Assembly (NCBI RefSeq): GCF_003177035.1 | Contig: NZ_CP029488.1 | Span: forward strand, 1,178,001 to 1,242,000 | Source of the DNA: Salinisphaera sp. LB1 | Lineage (GTDB): Bacteria; Pseudomonadota; Gammaproteobacteria; Nevskiales; Salinisphaeraceae | Reading direction: 5' to 3' | Length of the DNA: 64,000 nt | Part shown: piece after piece, positions 36,245 to 45,671 of the stretch | Layout: every line of letters starts with the position of its first letter | Numbering within the stretch: the stretch's first letter is position 1 | Translations under genes and position numbers: made by a program | The notes under the pieces: model-generated | Database searches by the model: none | What the model was told of the DNA's origin: nothing | Seen by the model: only the letters and a program-made list of their open reading frames with translations

Positions 36245-37252
36245 ATGTCGCGTCTCACATCCTGCAAGCGTTGGGCCGTGCTGGGCGGCACGGCCCTCGC
36301 ATTGACGCTTAGTGCCCCGGTCTGGGCCAAGCAATACACCGTCGCCTTCGTACCCAAGCTGGTCGGCATCCCCTACTTCGCGGCCATGAAGAAGGGCATG
36401 GACAAGGCGGGCAAACGGTTCGACATGAAGATCGTCTACCAGGGCCCGAGCTCGGCGGACGTGGCCCAGCAGGTCAATATCGTGTCCAGCCTGATCAATC
36501 AGGGCGTGGATGCAATCGGCGTCGCCGCCAACAGCCCCACCGCCTTCGGCCCGATGGTCAAAAAGGCCCGCAAGAAGCACATCGTGTTCTATTCGACCGA
36601 CTCGCAGGTCGCCGCCCAGGGCAATCAGCTGCGCGTATCCCAGGTCAACGACAAGGCGCTCGGTTACAAGGTGATCGACGTTCTGGCCGAGCAACTCAAG
36701 GCGCAGAACGGCCAGGCCAAGGGCAAGATCGCGTTCGTCTCGGGCGGCTCAACCGCGACCAACCTGAACACCTGGATCAAGTTCATGAAGGAGCGGCTGA
36801 AGGACAAGTACCCGAACATCAAGCTGGTGGACGTGCAGTACGGCGGCGAGGACGTGACCAAGGCCACCAACATCACCAACCAGCTGATTTCGGCCTACCC
36901 GGATCTCGACGGCATCGTCGGCATCAACACCACGGCCGTGCCGGGCGCGGCCCAGGCGGTGCTGACCTCCGGCAAGAAAGGTCAGATCGTGGTCACCGGC
37001 ATCTCCGATCCGAACACGATCCGGCCGTACGTGATGAATGGCACGGTCAAGAAAGTGGTGCTGTGGAACCCGGTCGATCTCGGTTACCTGACCGGCTGGG
37101 GCGTCAAGCAGCTCCTCGCCGGCAAGTCGTTCAAGCCGGTCAACGACGTGCCGGGCCTCGACCACAAGATCAAGTACAACCCGCAGACCAAGACGCTGCT
37201 GCTCGGCCCGCCGATGGTGATCGACAAGTCCAACATCCAGCTGGATTTCTGA
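36245..37252 (+). CDS. Sugar ABC transporter substrate-binding protein (rhamnose type)
   Basis: 335-aa periplasmic protein. Signal peptide residues 1-27, with cleavage likely after APVWA. It has the periplasmic-binding fold of the ribose/rhamnose group: VAFVPKLVGIPYFAAMKKGMDKA, IVYQGPSSADVAQQVN, LINQGVDAIGVAANSP. These resemble RhaS of rhizobial rhamnose importers more than ribose-binding RbsB. A GGAGGAGA ribosome site lies 8 bp ahead of ATG 36245. First gene of the importer operon; the kinase and aldolase of the same locus support L-rhamnose or a related deoxysugar as ligand. Confidence 0.85.
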   Translation: MSRLTSCKRWAVLGGTALALTLSAPVWAKQYTVAFVPKLVGIPYFAAMKKGMDKAGKRFDMKIVYQGPSSADVAQQVNIVSSLINQGVDAIGVAANSPTAFGPMVKKARKKHIVFYSTDSQVAAQGNQLRVSQVNDKALGYKVIDVLAEQLKAQNGQAKGKIAFVSGGSTATNLNTWIKFMKERLKDKYPNIKLVDVQYGGEDVTKATNITNQLISAYPDLDGIVGINTTAVPGAAQAVLTSGKKGQIVVTGISDPNTIRPYVMNGTVKKVVLWNPVDLGYLTGWGVKQLLAGKSFKPVNDVPGLDHKIKYNPQTKTLLLGPPMVIDKSNIQLDF

Positions 37253-37316
37253 TCCGCTGAACCCCCCCCGGCCGGCCAGTTTGGCGCCGGCCGGCTGGTC
37301 AGCCACGAGGGCCGAA

Positions 37317-38864
37317 ATGGCGAGCTTCGAACTGCGTGGCGTGGGCAAACGCTTCGGCGGCGTGCGCGCGCTGGACAACATCGATATCCGCTTCGAGTCG
37401 AACCGCGTGCATGCGCTGCTCGGCGAGAACGGCGCCGGCAAGTCCACGCTGATCAAGATCCTGACCGGCGCGATCGCGCCCACCACCGGCGAGATCCGCG
37501 TTGACGAAGCGACCGTCGCAATCGACTCGCCGCGCCACGCCCAGGAACTCGGCATTGCCGCCGTGTATCAGGAGCCTACCGTCTATCCACATATGACGGT
37601 TCTGGAAAACCTGTTCATGGGCCAGGAGCTGCGCGGCACGGCGGGCATGCTCGACAAGCGCGCGATGACCGCTGCCGCCAGCCCGTTGCTGGAACGCCTG
37701 CGCCTGCAGCCCTCGATTCTCTCGCGGCGCATGTCGAGCCTGTCGATTGGCTATCAACAACTGGTGCTGATCACCCAGGCACTGCTACGCAATACGCGCC
37801 TGCTGATCTTCGACGAGCCGACCTCGATCCTGTCGCGCGAGGAAACCGCGCGCCTGTTCCAGATCATCGGCGAACTGCGCGCGGCCGGTACGGCAATCGT
37901 CTACATCACCCACCGCATGGAAGAAGTGCACCAGATCGCCGACGAAGTAACCGTGCTCACCAACGGCCAACGCCGCGGCACCTATGCCATCGACGATATC
38001 TCCACCCAGCAGATGCTGTCGCTGATGACCGGCGGACAGGGCGGCGCCCGGGAACGCGATCGAGCCGGCGCCGACGACGCGCGCGACCACCCGCCGATGC
38101 TCGAAGTCGAGCATCTGAGCGTGAACGGCTACTGCGACGACATCAGCTGGCAGCTGCCAGCCGGTTGTGTCACCGGCCTGTACGGGCTGGTCGGTTCGGG
38201 CCGATCCGAAGCCGCGCTGGCGATCTACGGCCATCTGCGGCCCAGCGCGGGCAGGGTAAAGCTGGACGGCGACACCATCCGGCCGCGCCACCCGGCCGAG
38301 GCGATCAAGCTGGGGCTGGGCTATCTGCCGGAAGATCGCCAATTCCAGGGCGTGTTTCTCGACAAATCGCTGGAACAGAATCTCACGTCGAACGCGCTCG
38401 GCGGCTTCTCGAACGCCCTCGATCTGCTCGACCTGGCCGGCATGCGCCGCTTCACCACCGACCTGATGAATCGCTACAACATCAAGGCCCCCGATGCGGA
38501 CACCCCGATCGGCGCGTTGTCGGGCGGCAACCAGCAGAAGGGGCTGTTCTCGCGCTGGGCCAACCTGCCGCTGAAAGCCCTGATTCTCGACGAGCCGACC
38601 CGCGGCATCGATATCGGCGCCAAGGAAGAGATCCATCGTTTCGTGCGTCATCTGGCCGATCGCGGTATGGCGGTGGGCGTGATCTCCTCCGATCTGGACG
38701 AAGTGCTGGCGGTGGCCGATCGCATCATCGTCATGCGCGAAGGGCATATCGCCGAAACTTTCGAGCACGGCCCGTTCACCGCCGAGACCGTACTCGCCGC
38801 CGCCATTGGTTCGGCGACCGGCGCCAAGCGCCCGCAAGCCGAGACCACCGAGGAGACGCACTGA
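37317..38864 (+). CDS. Sugar ABC transporter ATP-binding protein (double domain)
   Basis: 515 aa with two ABC domains. The first has Walker A GENGAGKST at 36-44 and FDEPTS, with the signature altered to LSIGYQQ. The second has a degenerate Walker A (GLVGSGRSE), signature LSGGNQQK and LDEPTRGID. This asymmetry is normal in sugar importers of the RbsA/RhaT/AraG type. Its stop overlaps the first permease start (TGATG). Confidence 0.93.
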   Translation: MASFELRGVGKRFGGVRALDNIDIRFESNRVHALLGENGAGKSTLIKILTGAIAPTTGEIRVDEATVAIDSPRHAQELGIAAVYQEPTVYPHMTVLENLFMGQELRGTAGMLDKRAMTAAASPLLERLRLQPSILSRRMSSLSIGYQQLVLITQALLRNTRLLIFDEPTSILSREETARLFQIIGELRAAGTAIVYITHRMEEVHQIADEVTVLTNGQRRGTYAIDDISTQQMLSLMTGGQGGARERDRAGADDARDHPPMLEVEHLSVNGYCDDISWQLPAGCVTGLYGLVGSGRSEAALAIYGHLRPSAGRVKLDGDTIRPRHPAEAIKLGLGYLPEDRQFQGVFLDKSLEQNLTSNALGGFSNALDLLDLAGMRRFTTDLMNRYNIKAPDADTPIGALSGGNQQKGLFSRWANLPLKALILDEPTRGIDIGAKEEIHRFVRHLADRGMAVGVISSDLDEVLAVADRIIVMREGHIAETFEHGPFTAETVLAAAIGSATGAKRPQAETTEETH

Positions 38865-39835
38865 TGGCCGCGAACGCCGCTGGTTTCCGCGGGTTGAACT
38901 GGATCAACATCTCGGCCCGCGAGCTACTGCTGATCGTCGGCGTGATCGTGATCACGGCCGGCATCGCCATCGGCTCGCATGGCAATTTCTGGGCCGCCTC
39001 GAACCTGACCAATCTGATGATCACCACCGCGATCACGCTGGTCCCCGCCGTCGGCATGACGGTGATCATCCTCACCGGCGGCATCGATGTATCGGTGGGC
39101 TCCATGCTGGGGCTGGTCGCGGTCGCCGGTGGCACGGCCTTCGAGCACGGCGTCGGCCTGGCTGCCGCCACGCCGGTCTTCCTCGCGGCCGGCGCCATCC
39201 TCGGCTTCGTCAACGGCGCGCTGATCACCTATGGCCGCGTGCCGCCGGTGATTGCCACACTGGGCACACTTAGCGTCTATCGCGCGGCCGCCTTCATCTT
39301 CCTCGGCAATCACTGGATCACCATGATCCCGCCGACGGTCACCGAAACCATGGTGCTAACCCAGCCGCTAGGGATTCCGGTGGCGGTCTGGATTTCGCTG
39401 CTCGCGCTGGTGATCTGCATGGTGTTTCTCGCGCGACTGCCGCGCGGCCGGCATGTGTTCGCGATCGGCAACAACGAAAACGCGGCCCGCCTCAACGGTA
39501 TCCCGGTCGAACGCATCAAGCTGGCCGCCTATACGCTCACCGGCGTGCTGGTCGGTATCGCCGCGCTGATGAGCCTGGGCCACAGCCCGATGGTGCAGAC
39601 CACCACCGGTACCGGCTTCGAACTGACCGTGATCGCGGCCGTGGTACTCGGCGGCACCGAGCTCACCGGCGGGCGCGGCTCGCTGTTCGGCACCCTGCTG
39701 GGCGCGATTCTCGTCGGGCTGGTCGACAACGGCGTAGTGCTGCTGCACATCCAGCCATTCTGGTCGGGCGTGGTGCTCGGCGTGATCATTCTCGTCTCGG
39801 TGGGCTCGGCCACCATGCGACGCGCGGCGGATTGA
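38864..39835 (+). CDS. Sugar ABC transporter permease 1 (rhamnose type)
   Basis: 323-aa integral membrane protein of the RbsC/AraH superfamily, about 8-10 helices. ILTGGIDVSVGSMLGLVA is the family's hallmark after helix 2; the cytoplasmic ATPase-contact loop is FAIGNNENAARLNGIPVERIKLAAY. Coupled to the ATPase by an overlapping start. Forms a heterodimer with the next permease. Confidence 0.93.
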   Translation: MAANAAGFRGLNWINISARELLLIVGVIVITAGIAIGSHGNFWAASNLTNLMITTAITLVPAVGMTVIILTGGIDVSVGSMLGLVAVAGGTAFEHGVGLAAATPVFLAAGAILGFVNGALITYGRVPPVIATLGTLSVYRAAAFIFLGNHWITMIPPTVTETMVLTQPLGIPVAVWISLLALVICMVFLARLPRGRHVFAIGNNENAARLNGIPVERIKLAAYTLTGVLVGIAALMSLGHSPMVQTTTGTGFELTVIAAVVLGGTELTGGRGSLFGTLLGAILVGLVDNGVVLLHIQPFWSGVVLGVIILVSVGSATMRRAAD

Positions 39836-39842
39836 GGCGTTC

Positions 39843-40802
39843 ATGAATCGCATCGACTGGACCGGCCGGGCGCCGGTACTCATCCTCATCAGCGCCATCA
39901 CGCTTATCGGCGTGACCATTGGCGCGCCCGGCATCTGGAGCTTGGACAACCTGTTCGCCATGGGCGTACTGGCGGTCGAGATCGGCCTGATCGCGCTCGG
40001 CCAGACGTTCGTGATCAATGCCGGCGGCATCGATCTGTCGGTCGGCGCGATCTTCGCCCTGGCCCAGGTGACGATGGGGCTGGCCATGGTGGGCGGCGTG
40101 CCCTGGCCTCTCGCGGTCGCGCTCGGGCTGGGCGTCGGGCTCGTCTGCGGCCTGGTCAACGGCGTCGCCACGGTGTGGCTGCGCATGCCGGCCATTATCG
40201 TCACACTGGCCACCATGTTCGCGTTCAACGGGGTGGCGCTGGTCATCACGGGCGGCATCGATGTCAGCGGCTTCCCGGACGGGTTCTACGTACTCGGCCA
40301 GGGCACCATCGCAACCATTCCGTTGCAGATCATCGCCATCTATCTGCCGATATTGGTCGTGCTGGCGATCGTGCAATGGCGTACGCGCTTCGGCCGGCTG
40401 GTGCATCTCACCGGCACCAACGCACTCGCCGCACGGCTCACTGGGATCCGCATCGGCCGCGTCCAGATCGCAACGTTCGTGATCGCTGGCGTCCTGGCCG
40501 CGATGTCCGGGGCGATCAGTGCGTCGCGCCTGACCACGGCGCGTCCCGATGCCGGCGCGGTGGACAATCTCGTCAGCATCGCCATCGTGGTGCTCGGTGG
40601 CTCGTCGATTTTTGGCGGCAAGGGCTCGGTACTCGGCACCGCGCTCGCCACGCTCGTGATCGCGCTGGTCGACTACGGACTCAGTTTCAACAACCTCAAC
40701 GCGGTCTATCAATCCGGTCTGATCGGCCTGATCCTGATCGCCGCCGTGTTGATGCAGAACCTCATGCTGCGTATCCAGCAGCGCCGGGCGGCCACCCACT
40801 GA
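39843..40802 (+). CDS. Sugar ABC transporter permease 2 (rhamnose type)
   Basis: 319-aa partner permease with the same plan: NAGGIDLSVGAIFALAQ and the contact loop LTGTNALAARLTGIRIGRVQIATF. It begins 7 bp after the first permease. Two different permease genes after one double ATPase is the RhaSTPQ-type order. Last gene before the 4.9-kb foreign-looking block. Confidence 0.93.
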   Translation: MNRIDWTGRAPVLILISAITLIGVTIGAPGIWSLDNLFAMGVLAVEIGLIALGQTFVINAGGIDLSVGAIFALAQVTMGLAMVGGVPWPLAVALGLGVGLVCGLVNGVATVWLRMPAIIVTLATMFAFNGVALVITGGIDVSGFPDGFYVLGQGTIATIPLQIIAIYLPILVVLAIVQWRTRFGRLVHLTGTNALAARLTGIRIGRVQIATFVIAGVLAAMSGAISASRLTTARPDAGAVDNLVSIAIVVLGGSSIFGGKGSVLGTALATLVIALVDYGLSFNNLNAVYQSGLIGLILIAAVLMQNLMLRIQQRRAATH

Positions 40803-41039
40803 TGCACGCCCGGAGGGCCATAGGCGTGGTTCGTGCGCTGGGGCGAGCAGGCCCGTTACAAGAAGCTTGAACGCAGCTTGGTGGCACTCAATCAGTGGTA
40901 GCCGCCATCATGACTTTTCGCAAGGTTAAACTGAAAGTGAATATTATTTATTAAGCCAGCAAAAAATAGATGAATTTTCGGGTTAATAGCGCGAGTATGC
41001 GACCGCATGCTCGCCGCGGTCATTGGCCGCTACGCCTTT

Positions 41040-41244
41040 GAGGGTGTAGACAAAATAACTGCCGGTAATAAACGCAATATCAGACAGTTACGTAGGCCGG
41101 ATTAGGTGCTTGCACCGTAATCCGACAGCCAAGCCTCAAAACCCACGGATTGAGGTCGGATTACGCGCTGCGCGCTAATCCGACCTACTTCTAAGGCATT
41201 GTTTTCCAAGTCGTTAGACAGAGTAAGGGTTTGTCTACACCCTC
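41040..41244. repeat. 205-bp MITE, copy 1 (family B)
   Basis: The ends are inverted copies of GAGGGTGTAGACAAA, flanked on both sides by TTT (41037-41039 and 41245-41247), a likely 3-bp target duplication. The interior holds the palindrome-rich GTAGG(T/C)CGGATTA...TAATCCGACCTAC. A second copy, over 95% identical by eye, is at 58215-58420. Too short for a transposase, so mobilised in trans. The remaining sequence from 40803 to 41039 holds no gene. Confidence 0.8.
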
Positions 41245-41292
41245 TTTGAAAAAAAGACGTAAAGGCGCCGGCTTTTATTTTTTAAGGCGTTG

Positions 41293-41319
41293 AAAACAGC
41301 TGATGAAGTCAGCTGTTTT
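41293..41319 (-). terminator. Stem-loop at the 3' end of the LuxR gene
   Basis: AAAACAGCTGA (41293-41303) pairs perfectly with TCAGCTGTTTT (41309-41319) round a 5-nt loop, 10 bp beyond the LuxR gene's stop; the stem itself ends in TTTT. A plausible terminator. Confidence 0.55.
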
Positions 41320-41328
41320 GATGCCGGA

Positions 41329-42582
41329 TTAATAAGGATAGGTTCCTAGAGTTTGATTGCCGGCAGGTATGGCCTGCACTTTGCCCCGATCGTCCGTTTT
41401 ACGGCCCCATAATCCGCTGGGGCCGGTGAGAATCAGGGTCACAAGTTCAAGCTGGCTCCGGCAGCTCGTTTTCTCGAAGATCGCTTTCAGATAACTCCGC
41501 GCTGTGCTTATGGTCACGCCGGCCGCGTCGGCGGCCTTCGCCAGGTCACATGTTTCGACCAGCCGGGCCGCGAGCCGCGCTTCCGCGCCCGTCAGACCGA
41601 GGGCGCCCGCCAGCGCCGCGGCTTGCAACCGAGGCCGCTCCGGTGCCCCGACGAAAACCGCTGATGTCAGTCCCGGGCCCAAGGGGGCCGTGGCCATGCA
41701 CGCGTACCGCCAAGGTGTGACAAAGGCCACCACCGTATGGCCGACTTCGTGGCGCGCCGCAAGTCGCAGCACGCCCCCATCCGCGGGCAGCAGACCCGAC
41801 GTAGAGGCGGTGGCGTCGGCCACTAATTGTTGCAGGATGCGGTCACGCCCGGGCTGCACTGCGTGCAGTCGGCGCCCGCGTATTGTCAGCAGCAAACCGC
41901 TGCGCACTTCGGCTTCAGCCCGTGCATTGGCAAATCGAACGCTGCCCTGCCGGTCCAGAAAAAACACCGCAACTTTCAGGTTGTCGAGCGCTTGAGCCGC
42001 GGCCGAAGACTCGAGCCTGGCGCGGCGCAATGTCTGCCCCAGCCGAATAACCTGCCGGAAATGCGGGATCAGAATACGGAACGACAATTTGTCAGCCAGC
42101 GCGAAGGGCTGCCGAAGATGGCAGCGCTGAAGGCCGATCACGATCCGTGTTTCATCGTCCAGGAAAAGATGGCCTCCCATGATACGGCGCTTGTCCGGAG
42201 GGGGTGGCAGGTCGTCGCTGTAGAACGCCGCTCGCTCCGACTCTGCCTCGAAAATCAGCTCCGGTACAACAGCCAGATCGTTCGGCGGCATGGCGGACCT
42301 CTCGATCGCACCGATGATCGGGTCAAGGTGCACGAAATGCTGCGGGTAAGCAGCAGTGGAGCTGAAGTCGAAGCCATAACTGGCGGTGAACGCCACCGTG
42401 GCCCAGTCCGGCGAATAGACTCGGATCAGGCCCGAGTCGGCGTTCAGATATTGACACAACAAACGCACGACACCGGGCCAGGCATCGGGATCCTCCACCG
42501 CCTGGTACAGCGTCTCAATCAGGCAGGCCAACGAGGCCGCATCGATTCCGCAACCTCCCACCGCGCCATCCCCCGAGCTCAA
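41329..42582 (-). CDS. LuxR-type HTH transcriptional regulator
   Basis: 417 aa. C-terminal LuxR-type HTH at about residues 330-395 (LGLTGAEARLAARLVE, DLAKAADAAGVTISTARSYLKAIFEKTSCRSQLELV). The N-terminal 300 residues have a PAS-like middle (LDNLKVAVFFLDRQGSVRFANARAEAE) but no autoinducer-binding domain, as in the group of large solitary regulators near transport or oxidase genes. No obvious target next to it. GC and codon use are close to the core genome. Confidence 0.85.
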   Translation of the reverse strand: MSSGDGAVGGCGIDAASLACLIETLYQAVEDPDAWPGVVRLLCQYLNADSGLIRVYSPDWATVAFTASYGFDFSSTAAYPQHFVHLDPIIGAIERSAMPPNDLAVVPELIFEAESERAAFYSDDLPPPPDKRRIMGGHLFLDDETRIVIGLQRCHLRQPFALADKLSFRILIPHFRQVIRLGQTLRRARLESSAAAQALDNLKVAVFFLDRQGSVRFANARAEAEVRSGLLLTIRGRRLHAVQPGRDRILQQLVADATASTSGLLPADGGVLRLAARHEVGHTVVAFVTPWRYACMATAPLGPGLTSAVFVGAPERPRLQAAALAGALGLTGAEARLAARLVETCDLAKAADAAGVTISTARSYLKAIFEKTSCRSQLELVTLILTGPSGLWGRKTDDRGKVQAIPAGNQTLGTYPY

Positions 42583-43554
42583 GCTACACTCAGTTTATTT
42601 TATTTATTGGTATAAACGAGCCTTTTTCACTCGGCAAGGCCGACCTTCGGGTGACATGGCTCGTGTCACCGCGAATGAGTCTGCCATGAGGCAGCCTATT
42701 CCCCGTTCATATTCGGCGCACGGCTTACCCGGATCGGGATTTACATTAAAAATAGTGAATTTTCAATAAATACTACAAAAACGCCTCGAAATATCACGGC
42801 TAGCGCGTGACACCCAACCGCGTTCATCTGCTTGTGACGTCACAAGGCCAAGCGATAGCCCATAGTGCACGAGCACGCGGGAGACGTGTACGCCGTCCGA
42901 CGCGGCAACCGAACAAAAAAATCCCGCAATGGCCGCAGGCCCCGGTCAACGAAGCCCGCGCCCGTCATCTGCAATCAGGCGGCTCATGCACGCTCCCTAC
43001 CCGCGATCCGACGCGCTGGATACGATCAACTATCGGCCGCTCGATCCCACCTCGAAAACGAAGCTCTGTTGTGCGCCGATAGCGCGCCGGTCTACCCGCG
43101 CTATGCCCCACATCGAGGTCTTGCCCCGGAACCGCTCAATCCCGCTCAAGGTATTCGCCGGCGCCGGCCTGACTTGCATGTCCAGAGTGCCAACGCCGCC
43201 CCGGTCAATGGAAACAAGGGGCGCAACGCTTTCACGGCACCCGCCTGTCACCTTCTGTCCCGTCGCACCATCGCTGCTGGCCGGGCGGCTCGACTTCAGT
43301 CACCTCCATTTGCCCGGAGATCCGCTGCAATGAACGTGACATTCAAAAGCCCCCTTAAATAGGGGTATCGCGCTGCCACGGGCTTCGTATTATCAGGAGG
43401 AAAACAGCAGACAGTCGACATTCATACGCGGTCGCTTTATTGGATTAGAAATAATGGTCTTTCCCCGATTATTTATCCTGTATTGCTGAATACCAGCGGC
43501 GCCACGAAGTCGTCAAACAGCCCACTCCGACCAGCGAGATTAAGGGATAACGTT
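42583..43554. other. Gap without a convincing gene
   Basis: About 970 bp with an AT-rich part at 42720-42800, one transposase-like scrap (42807 on) and several short open frames of arginine- and proline-rich composition that look like chance. No coding bias, repeat or RNA feature is clear in the rest. Confidence 0.5.
42807..42875 (+). pseudogene. Scrap of REP-associated (Y1) transposase
   Basis: The frame from GTG 42807 reads VTPNRVHLLVTSQGQ. Y1 transposases of the REP/RAYT type carry (V/M)xPNHVHLLVTP as the HUH metal motif; here the first histidine is R. An adjoining frame reads GDVYAVRRGNRTKKSRNGR, resembling the next conserved helix. Only these ~40 residues are recognisable. Confidence 0.4.
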
Positions 43555-45213
43555 ATGTTTCAAGCAACACTCGGCTCATCAAGACGATTCATCCCTCCCG
43601 GCGGTGATTTCGCTATCGCCCTCGCTGTATGCGACCCCGATGGGGATGACAGTGGAACTTCCCTAGAGTACTCCGTCAGTGTCAACGGTATAACAAGCAT
43701 AAGCGACCGATCGGTCGGCACGCTTCCGTTCCATACATCGCTCTCCAGGCACGATCTCTTAAACGGTCTTCCGACTTATATCCAAGACGCACTTAATCGC
43801 TCTGAAACGATCATTAACGTCCAGGCTTCCCTCTACGTCCCTGGAGAATTACCGTTTCCAGGACCAGGGGGCGGACGGCGAATCTACTTGCTAGAGGGGT
43901 GGTCCAATACCGTTCATATACAAGTCGGTGAGCCAGGTTCCCTCGAGGATATCCATTTCTTGGACCAGCACGGGGATATAATCCACCACGCTGCAAACTG
44001 GAACGAGCCTTATTTTCTCGCTTTCTCTGTTCCGAACCCAGAAAACTCTCCTGTGACGTATGAGTTAACCGTGAGTGAACAGGACGTTGGAGGGGATGGG
44101 ACTTGGACCCCTATAGTGAGCGGACCGGAGGCGATCCACTTGGAACCCCGATCAAGCGGAGTCCACCGCGTCCGTATCTCAAAGAAGGACTGGCATTGGA
44201 TGACGGCCGAGATAGTCACAGGCCCCGAATCCAAGAGGTATCGCTACCGAGTCGAAGTCTCCGGTCATGACGCTTACGGTAACCCTCTGACCAGCGCGCC
44301 CCGCGAAGCCATGATCCATGTGAGAGTGCCGGATCACAAGTGGGTCTGGGGATTTAGTGCCGTGGCCCAACTCGGCTGGAGCGTTACGGACCTAGCCTTG
44401 TCGTTTATTCCCTTCCTGCGGTGGACTGCGATCACGGCAGCAGTCCACGAAATCAGCGCAGCAGCGATGGAAGCTATAGCCGAGGACCCACCCGATCCCG
44501 ACAAAGAGTACTCGAAACCTACTAAGCCCGATTTGCCCGCGTCCCTGAGTGGCGTCCCCAGCGCATTCGTGCACTACACTGCGTTGGCAGAAATAACACG
44601 AGAAATCGCGGTGAGAAGGCAGCACCTTTTTGCAGTAGAGGCGAAAATCCTTGGGGCGATTGAAGCCAAAGACACGAAAGCCGAAAAGAAGCTTGTGGAG
44701 CAGTACGCGAACGAGCTTGGACAGATCGGCAAACGTTACCGTGAAATGGTAGACCACCTAGAGCCTGCGATGAAAGAGCATGTGTCGGCCGGCACATTTG
44801 ACCCGGCCAATACCGCAAAGGTGGTTGCTGCAGCTGCCTTAAGGGAAATGGGCTCACCCCTGTTGAAGAAAAACCTTCCAAATAGCGATTTCGCAGAGAT
44901 AGCCAAGAAGATACATGAGTTGGAGAATCAACTTGATGCTAGCAGCAAACAGCTCGCGATTACGGTACCTGACCTGCAGCCCGCGCCCGAGAACATTGCC
45001 CAAACTATGCGAAAGGCAGTTTTGATGCTCGGCCGCGCTATCCAGGCAACTGTGAGTGATTCCATGGGTCGCTATCTCTTGATCAACCCGGAATATTTCG
45101 GCGGGAAACCCCAAAGCGAAAAGCAGGCCCTAACGCCGTTCACGATGGTTGACTTTCCCAATGAGGTGATCACTCGCCTAGACACCAAGCCGCCTGCAAA
45201 GGCTAAGAGCTAA
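43555..45213 (+). CDS. Large protein of unknown family with beta-domains, membrane-like segment and coiled coil
   Basis: 552 aa from ATG 43555, behind TAAGGGA; no family recognised. Residues about 1-260 look like two or more immunoglobulin-like beta domains (repeated Y-x-V-S-V and E-L-T-V-S-type strands, HHAANWNEPYFLAF, RVRISKKDW). Residues about 262-310 are hydrophobic with a charged end, then a proline-rich linker PDPDKEYSKPTKPDLP. Residues about 330-480 are strongly helical and probably coiled coil (KILGAIEAKDTKAEKKLVEQYANELG). No signal peptide. GC is clearly below the neighbours and codons are mixed, so it is probably horizontally gained. It could be an effector, structural or surface protein. 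Confidence 0.7.
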   Translation: MFQATLGSSRRFIPPGGDFAIALAVCDPDGDDSGTSLEYSVSVNGITSISDRSVGTLPFHTSLSRHDLLNGLPTYIQDALNRSETIINVQASLYVPGELPFPGPGGGRRIYLLEGWSNTVHIQVGEPGSLEDIHFLDQHGDIIHHAANWNEPYFLAFSVPNPENSPVTYELTVSEQDVGGDGTWTPIVSGPEAIHLEPRSSGVHRVRISKKDWHWMTAEIVTGPESKRYRYRVEVSGHDAYGNPLTSAPREAMIHVRVPDHKWVWGFSAVAQLGWSVTDLALSFIPFLRWTAITAAVHEISAAAMEAIAEDPPDPDKEYSKPTKPDLPASLSGVPSAFVHYTALAEITREIAVRRQHLFAVEAKILGAIEAKDTKAEKKLVEQYANELGQIGKRYREMVDHLEPAMKEHVSAGTFDPANTAKVVAAAALREMGSPLLKKNLPNSDFAEIAKKIHELENQLDASSKQLAITVPDLQPAPENIAQTMRKAVLMLGRAIQATVSDSMGRYLLINPEYFGGKPQSEKQALTPFTMVDFPNEVITRLDTKPPAKAKS

Positions 45214-45671
45214 AGTAATGCCCCAACCGCGAGGTCGACAGCCACAACGTGGTGCTTCTCGCAAAACGTCGGCGTCGACCCCGCGGTACCTTTTTCATGC
45301 ACATGAGTCCTGCCCGCGCCGGTTGCATGTCCGGTAGGCTCAAGCCCCGTGGATCAAAAAACTGACCGCGAGCCTGCATTCGCTCAACCACGACATATGA
45401 GAATTCAAGGCTCGCCCAAGCTGTCCAGCAACCGGGTGGCAAACGCGGACAGTAGCCTCGCCGCCAGACGTCGTGGAGTCATCTGGCGGCGACGTTGACA
45501 TAGACCTGATCCCGCCCCAATGCATCCACCATCTCCGGCGCCGTCAGCGGTTTGAACCGCGTGAGCCGTGCGCGAGTTCATCCATCTCGCGCATGGTGCA
45601 CTCAAACACCAGACGCCCGATTAGCCCCGAGGCACCACATGAGTCCCCTGGTGCTGAGTGTGCGATGGTAT
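45214..45671. other. Gap without a convincing gene
   Basis: 458 bp. On the minus strand a short frame ending near 45478 reads RFKPLTAPEMVDALGRDQVYVNVAAR before a stop, which looks like the end of some protein but is cut off by a stop 32 codons upstream. On the plus strand IKKLTASLHSLNHDI precedes a TGA near 45400. Both may be gene scraps; neither can be named. Confidence 0.35.
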
